DNA of 64,000 nt from LMUY01 sp965199105 (GCA_965199105.1 CBDAQO010000002.1:2418001-2482000); one strand, 5' to 3'. Counted from the stretch's first letter, positions 26,188 through 36,204 are shown. The notes: generated by a model not told the origin, from the sequence alone. Translations and numbers: made by a program.

Positions 26188-27060
26188 ATGCGCCAGGTCG
26201 CACTTGCCGCCTTGCCACTGCTTACTGTGCTGGCGTTGACCCCGACGAAATCCTATGCTTGGGGAATCGAGTTCCAGGACACCTATCTCAGCCTGCGATA
26301 CTTGCCCGAGGACAAGCAGCCCGGATATGAGAAGAACGCCAACGAAGTCGCGGGGAACATCTCCTACGCCAACGGCTGGACCTACGGCTCGAACTTCGTC
26401 AGCCTCGACTTCGAGGATTTCGGCCACCAGGACTTGGCCAACGCCGTGGTGGGCAAGCAGAACTCCGACTCGTTCGAGCTCTACGCCGTGTTCCGCACTA
26501 CGCTCAGCGGCAACAAGATCAGCGGCACCAAGGACTTTTCGTTCGGCCCGGTGCGCGACGTCGGGCTGGAACTCGGGCTCGACCTTGACACGCAGGACGA
26601 CCAGTTCGCTTCCTACAAGAGGTTGCTGATCGCCGGGCCGCAATTCTCGATCAACCTGCCGCGCGGGTTCTGGACCATCACGCTCGGCGTCTCCAAGGAG
26701 TGGAACACCGACGCCTTCGTCGCCAACGGCAATGGCACCAACTACGACCCGACGTACGAGATCGAGACCGCCTGGTCCTATCCGTTCGCGGCCGGCCCGA
26801 TCCCGCTGAACTTCACCGGCTTTGCCAACCTCATCGGCCCCAAAGGCGTTGGTGCGACGGGCGATTTCTACCACCGGGTGGAAATCCTGGTGCATCCCAA
26901 GCTGCTGGTCGACGTCGGTGCGCTGCTCGACTACGCGCCGAAGAAGATCGAGGCCGGCGTCGGCTACGAATACTGGCACAACAAGTTCGGCAGCGTGCCC
27001 CAGGCGGTGGCCGGCACCGAGCAGCACTCGGTGTTCGTCGAGGTTGGCTACCACTTCTAG
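26188..27060 (+). CDS. Tsx-like outer-membrane nucleoside channel (DUF5020-like)
   Basis: 290 residues from the ATG at 26188, with GTGGAG upstream. A signal peptide ends at SYAWG. The mature part begins WGIEFQDTYLSLRYLP and continues with alternating beta-strand patterns (FVSLDFEDFG, ELYAVFRTTLSGNKI, FGPVRDVGLELGLD), ending in the aromatic VFVEVGYHF. That is the profile of Tsx/nucleoside-specific channel barrels, with a terminal Phe for outer-membrane insertion. It lies just after the purine genes, consistent with nucleoside or nucleobase entry. An in-frame ATG at 26131 would add 19 non-signal residues. Confidence 0.82.
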   Translation: MRQVALAALPLLTVLALTPTKSYAWGIEFQDTYLSLRYLPEDKQPGYEKNANEVAGNISYANGWTYGSNFVSLDFEDFGHQDLANAVVGKQNSDSFELYAVFRTTLSGNKISGTKDFSFGPVRDVGLELGLDLDTQDDQFASYKRLLIAGPQFSINLPRGFWTITLGVSKEWNTDAFVANGNGTNYDPTYEIETAWSYPFAAGPIPLNFTGFANLIGPKGVGATGDFYHRVEILVHPKLLVDVGALLDYAPKKIEAGVGYEYWHNKFGSVPQAVAGTEQHSVFVEVGYHF

Positions 27061-27183
27061 GCCGGCCGTCGCCCTGCCGCGTCGACCGCCGCAACCAATC
27101 CGGGCGCTGCCGGGGGCGTTGCGCCTACCAGGTCGCAGCACCTGGTGAGACCTGCCTGCATCATCGTTACGGAGGCGTATTCC

Positions 27184-27441
27184 ATGTTCGCGCGAACAGT
27201 CGTCACTTTCACCACCCTGCTTTTCGTCAGCGCGGGGGCTGCCCTGGCGCAGGCTCCGGCCAGCGGTCAGGCGAGCACCCCGGCCGCGACCCGCAACCCG
27301 ATCACTGGGGACCCGGGGACCAAGCCGGTGCCGCCGCGCAAGCCGAACGCCAAGGCGCTGGCGCGGGCCGACAAGCAGGCGCCCGGCACCGAGAACGGCA
27401 ACCAGCCGGACCGCGCGGCCGCTGGCGGCGGCTCACGCTGA
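27184..27441 (+). CDS. Small secreted protein of unknown function
   Basis: This 85-residue product has a clear signal peptide (MFARTVVTFTTLLFVSAGAALAQ). A short Pro/Ala/Lys-rich, disordered mature region follows (KPVPPRKPNAKALARADKQ). The ATG has GGAGG 8 nt upstream. No domain is recognised and there is no cysteine. It ends 10 nt before a strong hairpin that separates it from the convergent FKBP gene. Confidence 0.7.
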   Translation: MFARTVVTFTTLLFVSAGAALAQAPASGQASTPAATRNPITGDPGTKPVPPRKPNAKALARADKQAPGTENGNQPDRAAAGGGSR

Positions 27442-27451
27442 AAACATGCTT

Positions 27452-27480
27452 GCCACCCCCGCACCGCGGGCGGGGGTGGC
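27452..27480. terminator. Bidirectional hairpin between convergent genes
   Basis: GCCACCCCCGC (27452-27462) pairs perfectly with GCGGGGGTGGC (27470-27480) around a 7-nt loop. It lies between two convergent genes. Neither side has a U-tract, so termination may be helped by Rho. Confidence 0.7.
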
Positions 27481-27517
27481 AGCACGCAGGCGAGGGCTGG
27501 TGGGCTGGCGGCGCGGC

Positions 27518-27940
27518 TCAGCTTGCGCCGAGCAACTCCACGTCGAAGATCAGCGTGGCGTTGGGCGGGATCACGCCGCCGGCGCCGCGTGCGCCGTAGC
27601 CCAGGTCGGCCGGGATGATCAGCGTGCGTTTGCCGCCGATATGCATGCCGGCCACACCCTGGTCCCACCCGGCGATCACCTGCTGGGCGCCGAGCGTGAA
27701 GCTGAACGGCTGGTTGCGGTCGCGCGAGCTGTCGAACTTGCGCCCCTTTTGCCCGTCCTGGTCCAACCAGCCGGTGTATTGCACCTGCACGGTCTGCCCG
27801 GCATGGACCAGCGGTCCGTTGCCGACGACCTCGTCCTGATAGGCGAGGCCGGAGGGGAGAGTGGTGTAGCCGGCGGGCGCGGCAGCAGCGGTCATGGCGA
27901 TCAACAAGGCTCCGAGAATGAGGCCGAGGGCGTTGCGCAT
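27518..27940 (-). CDS. FKBP-type peptidyl-prolyl cis-trans isomerase, secreted
   Basis: 140 residues from the ATG at 27940. The signal peptide is MRNALGLILGALLIAMTAAAA. A single FKBP domain follows with QTVQVQYTGWLDQDGQKG, KFDSSRDRNQPFSFTLG, VIAGWDQGVAGMHIGGKRTL, IPADLGYGARGAGGVIPPNA and LIFDVELL. The active-site residues of FkpA/FKBP12-like isomerases are present. It would catalyse prolyl isomerisation in the periplasm. A TTG six codons upstream is possible but weakens the signal peptide. Confidence 0.92.
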   Translation of the reverse strand: MRNALGLILGALLIAMTAAAAPAGYTTLPSGLAYQDEVVGNGPLVHAGQTVQVQYTGWLDQDGQKGRKFDSSRDRNQPFSFTLGAQQVIAGWDQGVAGMHIGGKRTLIIPADLGYGARGAGGVIPPNATLIFDVELLGAS

Positions 27941-28185
27941 GCGAAGCCATCCTGTCAAGCGGTGCGGGCTGGCGCCATAGCACGGGCCCGGCGCCGCGCC
28001 ATAGCGCCAGGCGCGCGACGCTGCTTGGCGTCAACGGCGGCGGAATTCGCGGTTAACGAAAACGCGATCGCGCGCGGGCCGTGTTGTTGCACCACCCAAA
28101 CCTGCATGCTAAGGCCAGCCGCCGTCCGTGAAGGCCGGTTTTCGCCCTCCAGACTCTGTCCCTCTAGTCCATTGGATGAACATAC

Positions 28186-28752
28186 GTGGCCGCTGAAGGC
28201 ACGATCTCGCAAAGCGGCGGACTGCCAGGCCGCTATGCTGCCGCGCTCTACGACCTCGCGTCCGAGCGGCGCGAGCTGGATGCCGTGGTCGACCAGATGA
28301 CCGCGCTGGGCCGCCTGATCGACGAAAGCGCCCCGTTTCGCCGCCTGCTCGCCTCCCCGCTGATCGACGTGGCGCAATCGCGTGGCGCCTCACTTGCCGT
28401 GCTGTCGGCGCAGGGTTTCGGCAAGACCGTGGCCGACTTCGTGGGCGTTATCGCCAACAATCGCCGTCTCGCTCTGCTGCGCGGCATCGTCAGCGCCTTC
28501 GCCACGCTGGTCGCGGACAAGCGCGGCGTGGTGACCGCCGCCGTCGCCTCGGCGCATCCGCTGTCCGACGTGCAGCGCGAGCAATTGCGCGCCCGGATGA
28601 TCGAGGCCGGGTTCGGCAACGTGAACATCCTCGAGACCGTGGACGCGAGCTTGCTCGGCGGCCTGGTCGTGCGCGTCGGCGCGCGGCTGTATGATACCAG
28701 TCTGAAATCCCGGCTGCAGCGCCTGCAGTACGCCATGAAGGGAGCTGCATAA
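28186..28752 (+). CDS. atpH: F1 ATP synthase delta subunit
   Basis: 188 residues from GTG at 28186. The pattern is that of OSCP/delta: GRYAAALYDLASE at the N-terminus and LGGLVVRVGARLYDTSLKSRLQRLQYAMK at the C-terminus. It forms the peripheral stalk cap of F1. It is the first gene of atpHAGDC, the usual alphaproteobacterial F1 operon, with F0 genes elsewhere. The 245-bp region upstream, from the divergent FKBP gene, should hold the operon promoter. Confidence 0.96.
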   Translation: MAAEGTISQSGGLPGRYAAALYDLASERRELDAVVDQMTALGRLIDESAPFRRLLASPLIDVAQSRGASLAVLSAQGFGKTVADFVGVIANNRRLALLRGIVSAFATLVADKRGVVTAAVASAHPLSDVQREQLRARMIEAGFGNVNILETVDASLLGGLVVRVGARLYDTSLKSRLQRLQYAMKGAA

Positions 28753-28757
28753 GCACT

Positions 28758-30293
<1,536 letters not shown>

Positions 30294-30322
30294 CCGTGGC
30301 GCTTCCATCTCGCTCGCTGGCT

Positions 30323-30424
30323 AACCCTCTCCCGATGGGAGAGGGTTGGGTGAGGGGTCTTTGCGTGCAGTGCTGCGGCGGTGTTGCCCTCACCCCACCC
30401 TCTCCCAGGAGGAGAGGGGTTTTC
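30323..30424. repeat. REP-like composite palindrome between atpA and atpG
   Basis: Two hairpins lie here: AACCCTCTCCC-GAT-GGGAGAGGGTT (30323-30347) and a CCCTCTCC/GGAGAGGGG stem near 30401-30421. The outer GGGTTGGGTGAGGGG and CCCTCACCCCACCC segments also pair with each other. Shorter relatives lie at 41290-41322 and 56082-56123. It fills most of the 165-bp atpA-atpG gap and would be transcribed within the operon. Confidence 0.8.
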
Positions 30425-30458
30425 ATAACAGGGCTTGTTAGCGGGGCGGGGCTGCGTC

Positions 30459-31343
30459 GTGGCTAGTCTCAAGGCGCTTCGGGCGCGCATCAACAGCGTG
30501 AAGTCGACCCGCAAGATCACCTCTGCGATGAAGATGGTGGCTGCCAGCAAGCTGCGCCGGGCGCAGTCGCAGGCGGAGGCGGCGCGGCCCTATGCCGAGC
30601 GAATGGAGCGCATGTTGGCCGCTCTGGCTGCCAGCGTGCAGGGCAGCCCGACCGCGCCGCGCATGTTGGCTGGCACGGGCAACGACCGGGTCCATTTGCT
30701 CATCGTCATCACCGCGGACCGTGGCCTCGCAGGCGCGTTCAACACCAATGTCGGCCGCGCCGCGCGCAACCTGGCCCGGCGCCTGATGGCCGAGGGCAAG
30801 ACGGTCAAGATCATCACCGTTGGCCGCAAGGGCCGGGACTACCTGCGCCGCGAGATGGCGGCCAATATCGTGGGTGACATCTCGTTCGCCGGCAAAAAGA
30901 AGGTGGACTACGCCGACATCGAGGCGATTGGCTTGCGCGCGGTGGAGATGCTTGGCCGCGACGAGTTCGACGTCGCCACCGTGGTCTACAACCGCTTCAT
31001 CTCCGTGATCAGCCAGACCCCGACCGATCTGCAGATCATCCCGCCGCTGATGAGCGAGACCGGTCCGGCCGTGCAGACCACCGCCCAGGCCATCTACGAG
31101 TTCGAGCCCGACGAGGAGACCATCCTGGCGCGCTTGCTGCCCAAGAACCTCGCTATCCAGCTCTACCGCGCCCAACTCGAAAGCGGCGCCGGCGAGCATG
31201 GCGCGCGCATGACGGCGATGGACAACGCCACGCGCAATGCCGGTGAGGCGATCAACAAGCTCACGCTCAACTACAATCGTACGCGCCAGGCCAACATCAC
31301 GCGCGAACTGATCGAGATCATATCCGGCGCCGAAGCGCTGTAA
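30459..31343 (+). CDS. atpG: F1 ATP synthase gamma subunit
   Basis: 294 residues from GTG at 30459. The N-terminus is ASLKALRARINSVKSTRKIT followed by SAMKMVAASKLRRAQ, the gamma-family hallmark. The C-terminus, NATRNAGEAINKLTLNYNRT then RQANITRELIEIISGAEAL, closes the rotor coiled coil. It is the central stalk. The frame opens at 30435, but those codons lie in repeat-adjacent DNA and do not match the family. Confidence 0.96.
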   Translation: MASLKALRARINSVKSTRKITSAMKMVAASKLRRAQSQAEAARPYAERMERMLAALAASVQGSPTAPRMLAGTGNDRVHLLIVITADRGLAGAFNTNVGRAARNLARRLMAEGKTVKIITVGRKGRDYLRREMAANIVGDISFAGKKKVDYADIEAIGLRAVEMLGRDEFDVATVVYNRFISVISQTPTDLQIIPPLMSETGPAVQTTAQAIYEFEPDEETILARLLPKNLAIQLYRAQLESGAGEHGARMTAMDNATRNAGEAINKLTLNYNRTRQANITRELIEIISGAEAL

Positions 31344-31354
31344 TCACAGAGGTG

Positions 31355-31397
31355 CAGGAGACGACTGTCTCCTGCCGGGTCCAGGGCAGCGCCCTGG
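31355..31397 (+). other. Two hairpins in the atpG-atpD gap
   Basis: CAGGAGAC-GACT-GTCTCCTG (31355-31374) and CCAGGGC-AGC-GCCCTGG (31381-31397) are both perfect inverted repeats. The second ends 5 nt before the AAGGAG ribosome-binding site of atpD. No U-tract follows. They may protect the downstream mRNA end or tune expression of atpD against atpG. Confidence 0.65.
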
Positions 31398-31415
31398 CCT
31401 AAAAGGAGCTTAGAC

Positions 31416-32849
31416 ATGGCAACCAACAGCGTAGGCCGCATCTCGCAAATCCTCGGCGCCGTCCTGGACGTGCAGTTCGAGGGCGACCTCCCGTTCATCC
31501 AGAACGCGCTCACCACCAAGCGGTCCAACGGCGACACGCTGGTGATGGAAGTGGCGCAGGAGCTGGGCGAGCGCACCGTGCGCTGCATTGCCATGGACAG
31601 CACCGACGGCCTGGTGCGCGGCTCCGAGGTGGTGGACACCGGTGCGCCGATTTCCGTCCCGGTGGGCCCCGAGACGCTGGGCCGCATCCTGAACGTGATC
31701 GGCGAGCCGATCGACGACCGTGGCCCGGTGGGCGCCAAGATGACCTACCCGATCCATCGCGCCGCGCCCTCGTTCGAGGAGCAGGCGACGTCGGCCGAGG
31801 TGCTGGTTACTGGCATCAAGGTGGTGGACCTGCTGGCGCCCTACCTGAAGGGCGGCAAGATCGGCTTGTTCGGCGGCGCCGGCGTGGGCAAGACGGTGCT
31901 GATCCAGGAGCTGATCAACAACATCGCCAAGGCGCATGGCGGCGTCTCGGTGTTCGCTGGCGTCGGCGAGCGCACCCGCGAGGGCAACGACCTCTACCAC
32001 GAAATGGTGGATGCCGGCGTGATCAAGCTGGGCGAGAACACCACCGAGGGGTCCAAGGTCGCCCTGGTCTACGGCCAGATGAACGAGCCGCCGGGTGCGC
32101 GCGCCCGGGTGGCCTTGTCCGGCCTGTCGCTGGCCGAGTATTTCCGCGACGAGGAAGGCCAGGACGTGCTGTTCTTCGTGGACAACATCTTCCGCTTCAC
32201 CCAGGCCGGCGCCGAAGTGTCCGCGCTGTTGGGCCGCATCCCCTCCGCCGTGGGCTACCAGCCGACGCTGGCCACCGACATGGGCCAGTTGCAGGAGCGC
32301 ATCACCTCCACCAAGAAGGGCTCGATCACCTCGGTGCAGGCGATCTACGTGCCCGCCGACGACCTCACCGACCCGGCGCCCGCCACCTCGTTCGCGCACT
32401 TGGACGCCACCACCGTGCTGTCCCGCTCCATCGCCGAGCTGGGCATCTACCCGGCGGTCGACCCGCTGGACTCCACCAGCCGCTCGCTGGACGCCCGCAT
32501 CATCGGCGACGAGCATTACGACACCGCGCGCGAGGTGCAGCGCATCCTGCAGACCTACAAGTCGCTGCAGGACATCATTGCCATCCTGGGCATGGACGAG
32601 CTGTCGGAAGAGGACAAGCTGGTCGTCTCCCGCGCCCGCAAGATCCAGCGCTTCCTGAGCCAGCCGTTTCACGTCGCCGAGGTGTTCACTGGCACGCCGG
32701 GCCTGTTCATCTCGTTGGCCGACACCATCCGCAGCTTCAAGGCGATCGTCGCGGGCGAATACGACCACCTGCCGGAGTCGGCGTTCTACATGGTCGGCAC
32801 CATCGAGGACGCGGTGAAGAAGGCCGAAGGGATGAAGGAAAAGGCTTGA
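31416..32849 (+). CDS. atpD: F1 ATP synthase beta subunit
   Basis: 477 residues, full length. Walker A is GGAGVGKTV; the catalytic Glu lies in GVGERTREGNDLYHEM, and the DELSEED-like loop reads MDELSEEDKLVVSRARKIQ. It is the catalytic subunit of F1. AAGGAG lies 9 nt before the ATG. Sequence conservation is high throughout and no lesion is visible. Confidence 0.98.
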   Translation: MATNSVGRISQILGAVLDVQFEGDLPFIQNALTTKRSNGDTLVMEVAQELGERTVRCIAMDSTDGLVRGSEVVDTGAPISVPVGPETLGRILNVIGEPIDDRGPVGAKMTYPIHRAAPSFEEQATSAEVLVTGIKVVDLLAPYLKGGKIGLFGGAGVGKTVLIQELINNIAKAHGGVSVFAGVGERTREGNDLYHEMVDAGVIKLGENTTEGSKVALVYGQMNEPPGARARVALSGLSLAEYFRDEEGQDVLFFVDNIFRFTQAGAEVSALLGRIPSAVGYQPTLATDMGQLQERITSTKKGSITSVQAIYVPADDLTDPAPATSFAHLDATTVLSRSIAELGIYPAVDPLDSTSRSLDARIIGDEHYDTAREVQRILQTYKSLQDIIAILGMDELSEEDKLVVSRARKIQRFLSQPFHVAEVFTGTPGLFISLADTIRSFKAIVAGEYDHLPESAFYMVGTIEDAVKKAEGMKEKA

Positions 32850-32874
32850 TGCAAGCGGGGTGGAGGCACGCGCC

Positions 32875-33279
32875 ATGCCGGTAGCGCTCGAGATCGTCAG
32901 CCCCGAGAAGCTGCTGCTCACGCGTGACGTGGAGATGGTGGTGATCCCGGCTTACGAGGGGGACATGGGCGTGCTGCCCAACCACTCGCCCACCATCGTG
33001 CTGCTGCGCGGCGGCACGGTCAGCATCTACGAGGGCGGCCGGGTCACCGACCGGCTGTTCGTCAGCGGCGGCTTTGCCGAGGTCACGCCGGAGCGCTGCA
33101 CCGTGCTTGCGGACGAGGCGGTGCCGACGAGCGAGCTCTCCCGCAGCGAGGGCGAGCGCCGGCTGGCCGAGGCGACGGCTGCCTATAATGGCGCCAATAA
33201 GAACGATGTGCCGGCGCTCGAGGCGGCGATGGACCAGATGCAGTCGGCCCGCGCCATGATCGAGGCGGCCGCCGCGTAG
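32875..33279 (+). CDS. atpC: F1 ATP synthase epsilon subunit
   Basis: 134 residues from the ATG at 32875, with GGAGG 8 nt upstream. The beta-sandwich has EIVSPEKLLLTRDVEMVVIP and GDMGVLPNHSPTIVLLRGG, then VSGGFAEVTPERCTVLADEA. A C-terminal helical pair follows. It is the rotor foot and autoinhibitory subunit and the last gene of the operon. A short GTGGCG/CGCCAC stem just after the stop (33282-33297) may help end transcription. Confidence 0.95.
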   Translation: MPVALEIVSPEKLLLTRDVEMVVIPAYEGDMGVLPNHSPTIVLLRGGTVSIYEGGRVTDRLFVSGGFAEVTPERCTVLADEAVPTSELSRSEGERRLAEATAAYNGANKNDVPALEAAMDQMQSARAMIEAAAA

Positions 33280-33411
33280 CTGTGGCGCGGCCGCCACGAT
33301 TTGCGCCCGAGCTGTCGCCCTCACGCCACATTGGCTTTTCGCCCTGCCACCAGAATGCAATGTCTGGCGTTAGCGTGACTCGACCGTCTTACGGAGGTTT
33401 CCCAGCGAGCT

Positions 33412-34233
33412 ATGAAGCATTGGCGGATTGAGGATGTGGCCTGGGAGCAGTTCGATCCCTCCAAGGTCGATCCGGAAATCGTCCGACTGGTGAAATCGGC
33501 CGCGATGGTGGAACGCAACGGGGTGGAATACGCAGCCTACCTGTGCCGCGTGTTCCGCGAAGACCCGCCGTTTTGCAGCGCGAGCACCAATTGGGCGGTC
33601 GAGGAAGTGCAGCACGGCGACGCGCTCGGCCGTTGGGCCGAACTGGCCGACCCGGCCTGGCGCTTCAACGAGGCGTTCCAGCGCTACCGCGACGAATACA
33701 AGCTGCCGCTGGACACCGACGACTCGGTGCGCGGCTCGAAGACCGGCGAGCTGATAGCGCGTTGTATGGTGGAGACGGGCACGTCGTCGTACTACACGGC
33801 GTTGGCCGACGCGTCCGACGAGCCGGTGCTGCAGCAGGTGTGCCGGCTGATCGCGGCCGACGAATACCGCCACTTCAAGCTGTTCTACGACCACATGCGG
33901 CGCTATCTGGCGCGCGAGCGGATCGGCATCCTGCGCCGCCTCAAGATCGCCGCCGGCCGCATTACGGAAACCGAGGACGACGAGCTCGCCTACGCCTATC
34001 ACTGCGGCAACGAGCCGTTGGGCACCCCGTATGCGCATGACCGTTGCATGGCGGCCTACATGGGCCGAGCGATGGGGTTCTATCGCTACAGCCACGTCGA
34101 GCGGAGCATGGGGATGATCCTGAAGGCGGTCGGGCTCCCGCCCCGCGGGCGCCTCTCGATCGTCATGTCGCGCATCTTCTGGCGCATCCTCCGCCGCCGC
34201 CAACGCCGCTTCGCGGCCCAACATCCCGCTTAG
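33412..34233 (+). CDS. Ferritin-like diiron protein (acyl-ACP desaturase-like)
   Basis: A 273-residue all-helical protein carrying a four-helix-bundle diiron site: EEVQHGDAL (ExxH), MVETGTSSYYTAL (Glu) and AADEYRHFKLFYDH (ExxH). These match the ferritin-like/fatty-acid-desaturase type 2 superfamily. The C-terminus is very basic (WRILRRRQRRF), suggesting contact with membrane or nucleic acid. It has no signal peptide and no neighbour of known lipid function. Oxidase, desaturase or N-oxygenase chemistry are all possible. Confidence 0.75.
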   Translation: MKHWRIEDVAWEQFDPSKVDPEIVRLVKSAAMVERNGVEYAAYLCRVFREDPPFCSASTNWAVEEVQHGDALGRWAELADPAWRFNEAFQRYRDEYKLPLDTDDSVRGSKTGELIARCMVETGTSSYYTALADASDEPVLQQVCRLIAADEYRHFKLFYDHMRRYLARERIGILRRLKIAAGRITETEDDELAYAYHCGNEPLGTPYAHDRCMAAYMGRAMGFYRYSHVERSMGMILKAVGLPPRGRLSIVMSRIFWRILRRRQRRFAAQHPA

Positions 34234-34340
34234 CCGCTTTGCACCCGTAGCGTCCTCCCGCCACTTGCTTCTTCCTCTCCCTCTGGAAAAGGCATTTATA
34301 CGGCCGCGACGGCTCGTTGCATTCCCTGGATTAGGGGCGC

Positions 34341-34447
34341 CTAGACCAAGACCGGCTCAGCTAGAGTCGCCGGTCATGGTGTAGCTGTTTGGTTTGGCGA
34401 GCATGTTTACCGATCAAGTGACTTCACTTGATGCGTTCATGCTTTAG
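34341..34447 (-). repeat. CTAG-bounded palindromic repeat, family C copy 2
   Basis: This 107-bp element begins CTAGACCAAG and ends GCTTTAG. It is the inverted partner of 13614-13720 and keeps the same two hairpin regions. Its right end overlaps the last codon region of the TPR gene, whose TAA stop (34444-34446) is part of the repeat terminus. The 107 bp to its left (34234-34340) hold no recognised feature. Confidence 0.82.
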
Positions 34448-35274
34448 CGCTGGTCCGGCCCGGCATCCAGCAGCGCCAGGTTCTGCTCCGCCAAGTCGCT
34501 GGTCGGCGTGTCGGGGGAGAGCGTCTTGGCTTGCAGCCAGTCGGTGCGGGCGCCGCGCCGGTCGCCCCGGCGCTCCCTCAGGATGCCCCGCTCGAGGTAG
34601 GCCTCCGCGTTGTCCGGGTCCTGCGACAGGGCCCGTTCCACGTCATCGTCGGCCCGGTCCAGGTGCCCGGTGTTGCGATTGGCGGCGGCGCGCAGCACCA
34701 GCGCGTCGGGGCGCTTGGGGTCGAGTTCCAAGGCGCGGGTGAGGTCCTCCACGGCATCTTGGTAGCGGCCCAGCGTGGCGGCTGCCACCGAGTGGCCGAT
34801 CAGCAAGTCCGGATCCTCGTCCGACAGGCTGAGCGCCAGCGTGGCGGCGCCGAGCGCGCGCGTGGGGTCGCCGGCCATCAGCCAGGCCTGGTCGGCTTGG
34901 CCATACACGGCGGCGCGCGCAACGTCGGGCGCCTTGCTGGTGGCGGCGAGCTTTTCCAGCATCTCGGCGCCCTCGGCCACGTCGCCGAGCGCCACCTTGG
35001 CCAAGGCCAGGCAATGCGTGGCACCTTCGCCACCCCCGGTGGCCACCCAGGCGTCGGCGAAGTTGTTGGCGCCCTCGGGGTCGGTGGTCACCATGTCCAT
35101 GCATTGCTCGTAGTCCGGCCCTTCGGCCACCCGGGGCGGTACTGGGGGGAGCGGCAGGCTGGCATCGTCCGGGTCGTCGGCCGGAGCTTCAGACCCACGC
35201 AGTTGCCAAACACCGCCGGCCACGCCCAACGCCAGCATTCCGGCGGCCAGTATCAGCGGCAAGCGCAATTTCAT
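34444..35274 (-). CDS. Membrane-anchored TPR protein
   Basis: 276 residues from the ATG at 35274. The N-terminal signal/anchor is LRLPLILAAGMLALGVAGGVW. After a Pro/Asp-rich linker come about five TPR units, for example YQDAVEDLTRALELDPKRPD and DDDVERALSQDPDNAEAYLE. It is probably a periplasmic scaffold. The frame stays open upstream to 35859 over an unrelated gene; that part is shadow. The stop codon is supplied by the end of a CTAG-type repeat. Confidence 0.82.
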   Translation of the reverse strand: MKLRLPLILAAGMLALGVAGGVWQLRGSEAPADDPDDASLPLPPVPPRVAEGPDYEQCMDMVTTDPEGANNFADAWVATGGGEGATHCLALAKVALGDVAEGAEMLEKLAATSKAPDVARAAVYGQADQAWLMAGDPTRALGAATLALSLSDEDPDLLIGHSVAAATLGRYQDAVEDLTRALELDPKRPDALVLRAAANRNTGHLDRADDDVERALSQDPDNAEAYLERGILRERRGDRRGARTDWLQAKTLSPDTPTSDLAEQNLALLDAGPDQR

Positions 35275-35331
35275 GGTAGCGGATAGTCTACCCGCCCAGC
35301 GCCACCGCGGGCAAATCCCACGGAGCCCGCG

Positions 35332-36204
35332 ATGTCGCATCTGGTGATTTTCGGTCTCGGCTACAGCGGCGGCGCCCTGGCCGAACTGGCCGCTCCCCAC
35401 CTGTCCGTGACGGTGGTGACGCGCCAGCCCGGCCAAGCCGCCCCGCCCGGCTGCCACCTGGCGCCGTTTGCCGACCCGGCGGCAGCGCTCGCCACCGCCA
35501 CCCACGTGGTGGCCACTGCCGCACCCGACGGCGAGGGAGACCCCGTGCTGCACCACCATGCCGGGCTGCTGCGCGCGGCGCCGGCGCTGCGCTGGGTCGG
35601 CTATCTTTCCACCACCGGCGTGTATGGCGACCGCGGCGGCGGCTGGGTGGACGAGACGACCGCCCCCACCCCCACCAACCCGCGCGCCGAACGCCGGGTC
35701 GCCGCCGAGGCCGCCTGGCGCGCGCTGCGGCCCGGTCTGGCGGTGGATTTGTTCCGCCTGGCGGGCATCTACGGCCCGGGCCGGTCCCCGTTCGACGAGC
35801 TGCGCGCCGGCCGCGCCCGCCGGGTCGAGAAGCCGGGGCACATGTTCGGGCGCATCCATCGCGACGACATCGCCGGCGCGCTGCTGGCCGCGGTGTCGCA
35901 GGACCTGCCGCCGGGCCCGCGCGTGCTGAACGGGTCCGACGACGAGCCGGCCAGCAGTGCCGCGGTGACCGCCGAGGCGGCCCGCCTGCTCGGGATGGAG
36001 CCGCCGCCGCTGGTGCCGTTCACCGAGGCGGAGCGGACGATGAGCCCGATGGCGCGCTCGTTCTGGGCCGACGACCGCAAGGTGCGCAGCGAGCTCACCC
36101 AGGGTGCGCTGGGCCGGTGCTGGCGCTATCCGAGCTACCGGGAGGGGCTACGGGCCATCCTGCAGGCCGAGCAGGTCGAGCACCGCCCTGTGCAACAGCG
36201 CTAG
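35332..36204 (+). CDS. NAD(P)-dependent epimerase/dehydratase-like protein (extended SDR)
   Basis: 290 residues. The N-terminal Rossmann motif is HLVIFGLGYSGGALAE (GxGxxG). WVGYLSTTGVYGDRGGGWVDE holds the Thr/Tyr region, and DLFRLAGIYGPGRSPFD is typical of the family. The YxxxK motif is not obvious (AERRVAAEAAW follows the PTNPR segment), as in atypical SDRs, so catalysis is uncertain. The ATG has GGAG upstream. Its 3' end overlaps the convergent hydrolase gene by 57 bp. Confidence 0.82.
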   Translation: MSHLVIFGLGYSGGALAELAAPHLSVTVVTRQPGQAAPPGCHLAPFADPAAALATATHVVATAAPDGEGDPVLHHHAGLLRAAPALRWVGYLSTTGVYGDRGGGWVDETTAPTPTNPRAERRVAAEAAWRALRPGLAVDLFRLAGIYGPGRSPFDELRAGRARRVEKPGHMFGRIHRDDIAGALLAAVSQDLPPGPRVLNGSDDEPASSAAVTAEAARLLGMEPPPLVPFTEAERTMSPMARSFWADDRKVRSELTQGALGRCWRYPSYREGLRAILQAEQVEHRPVQQR

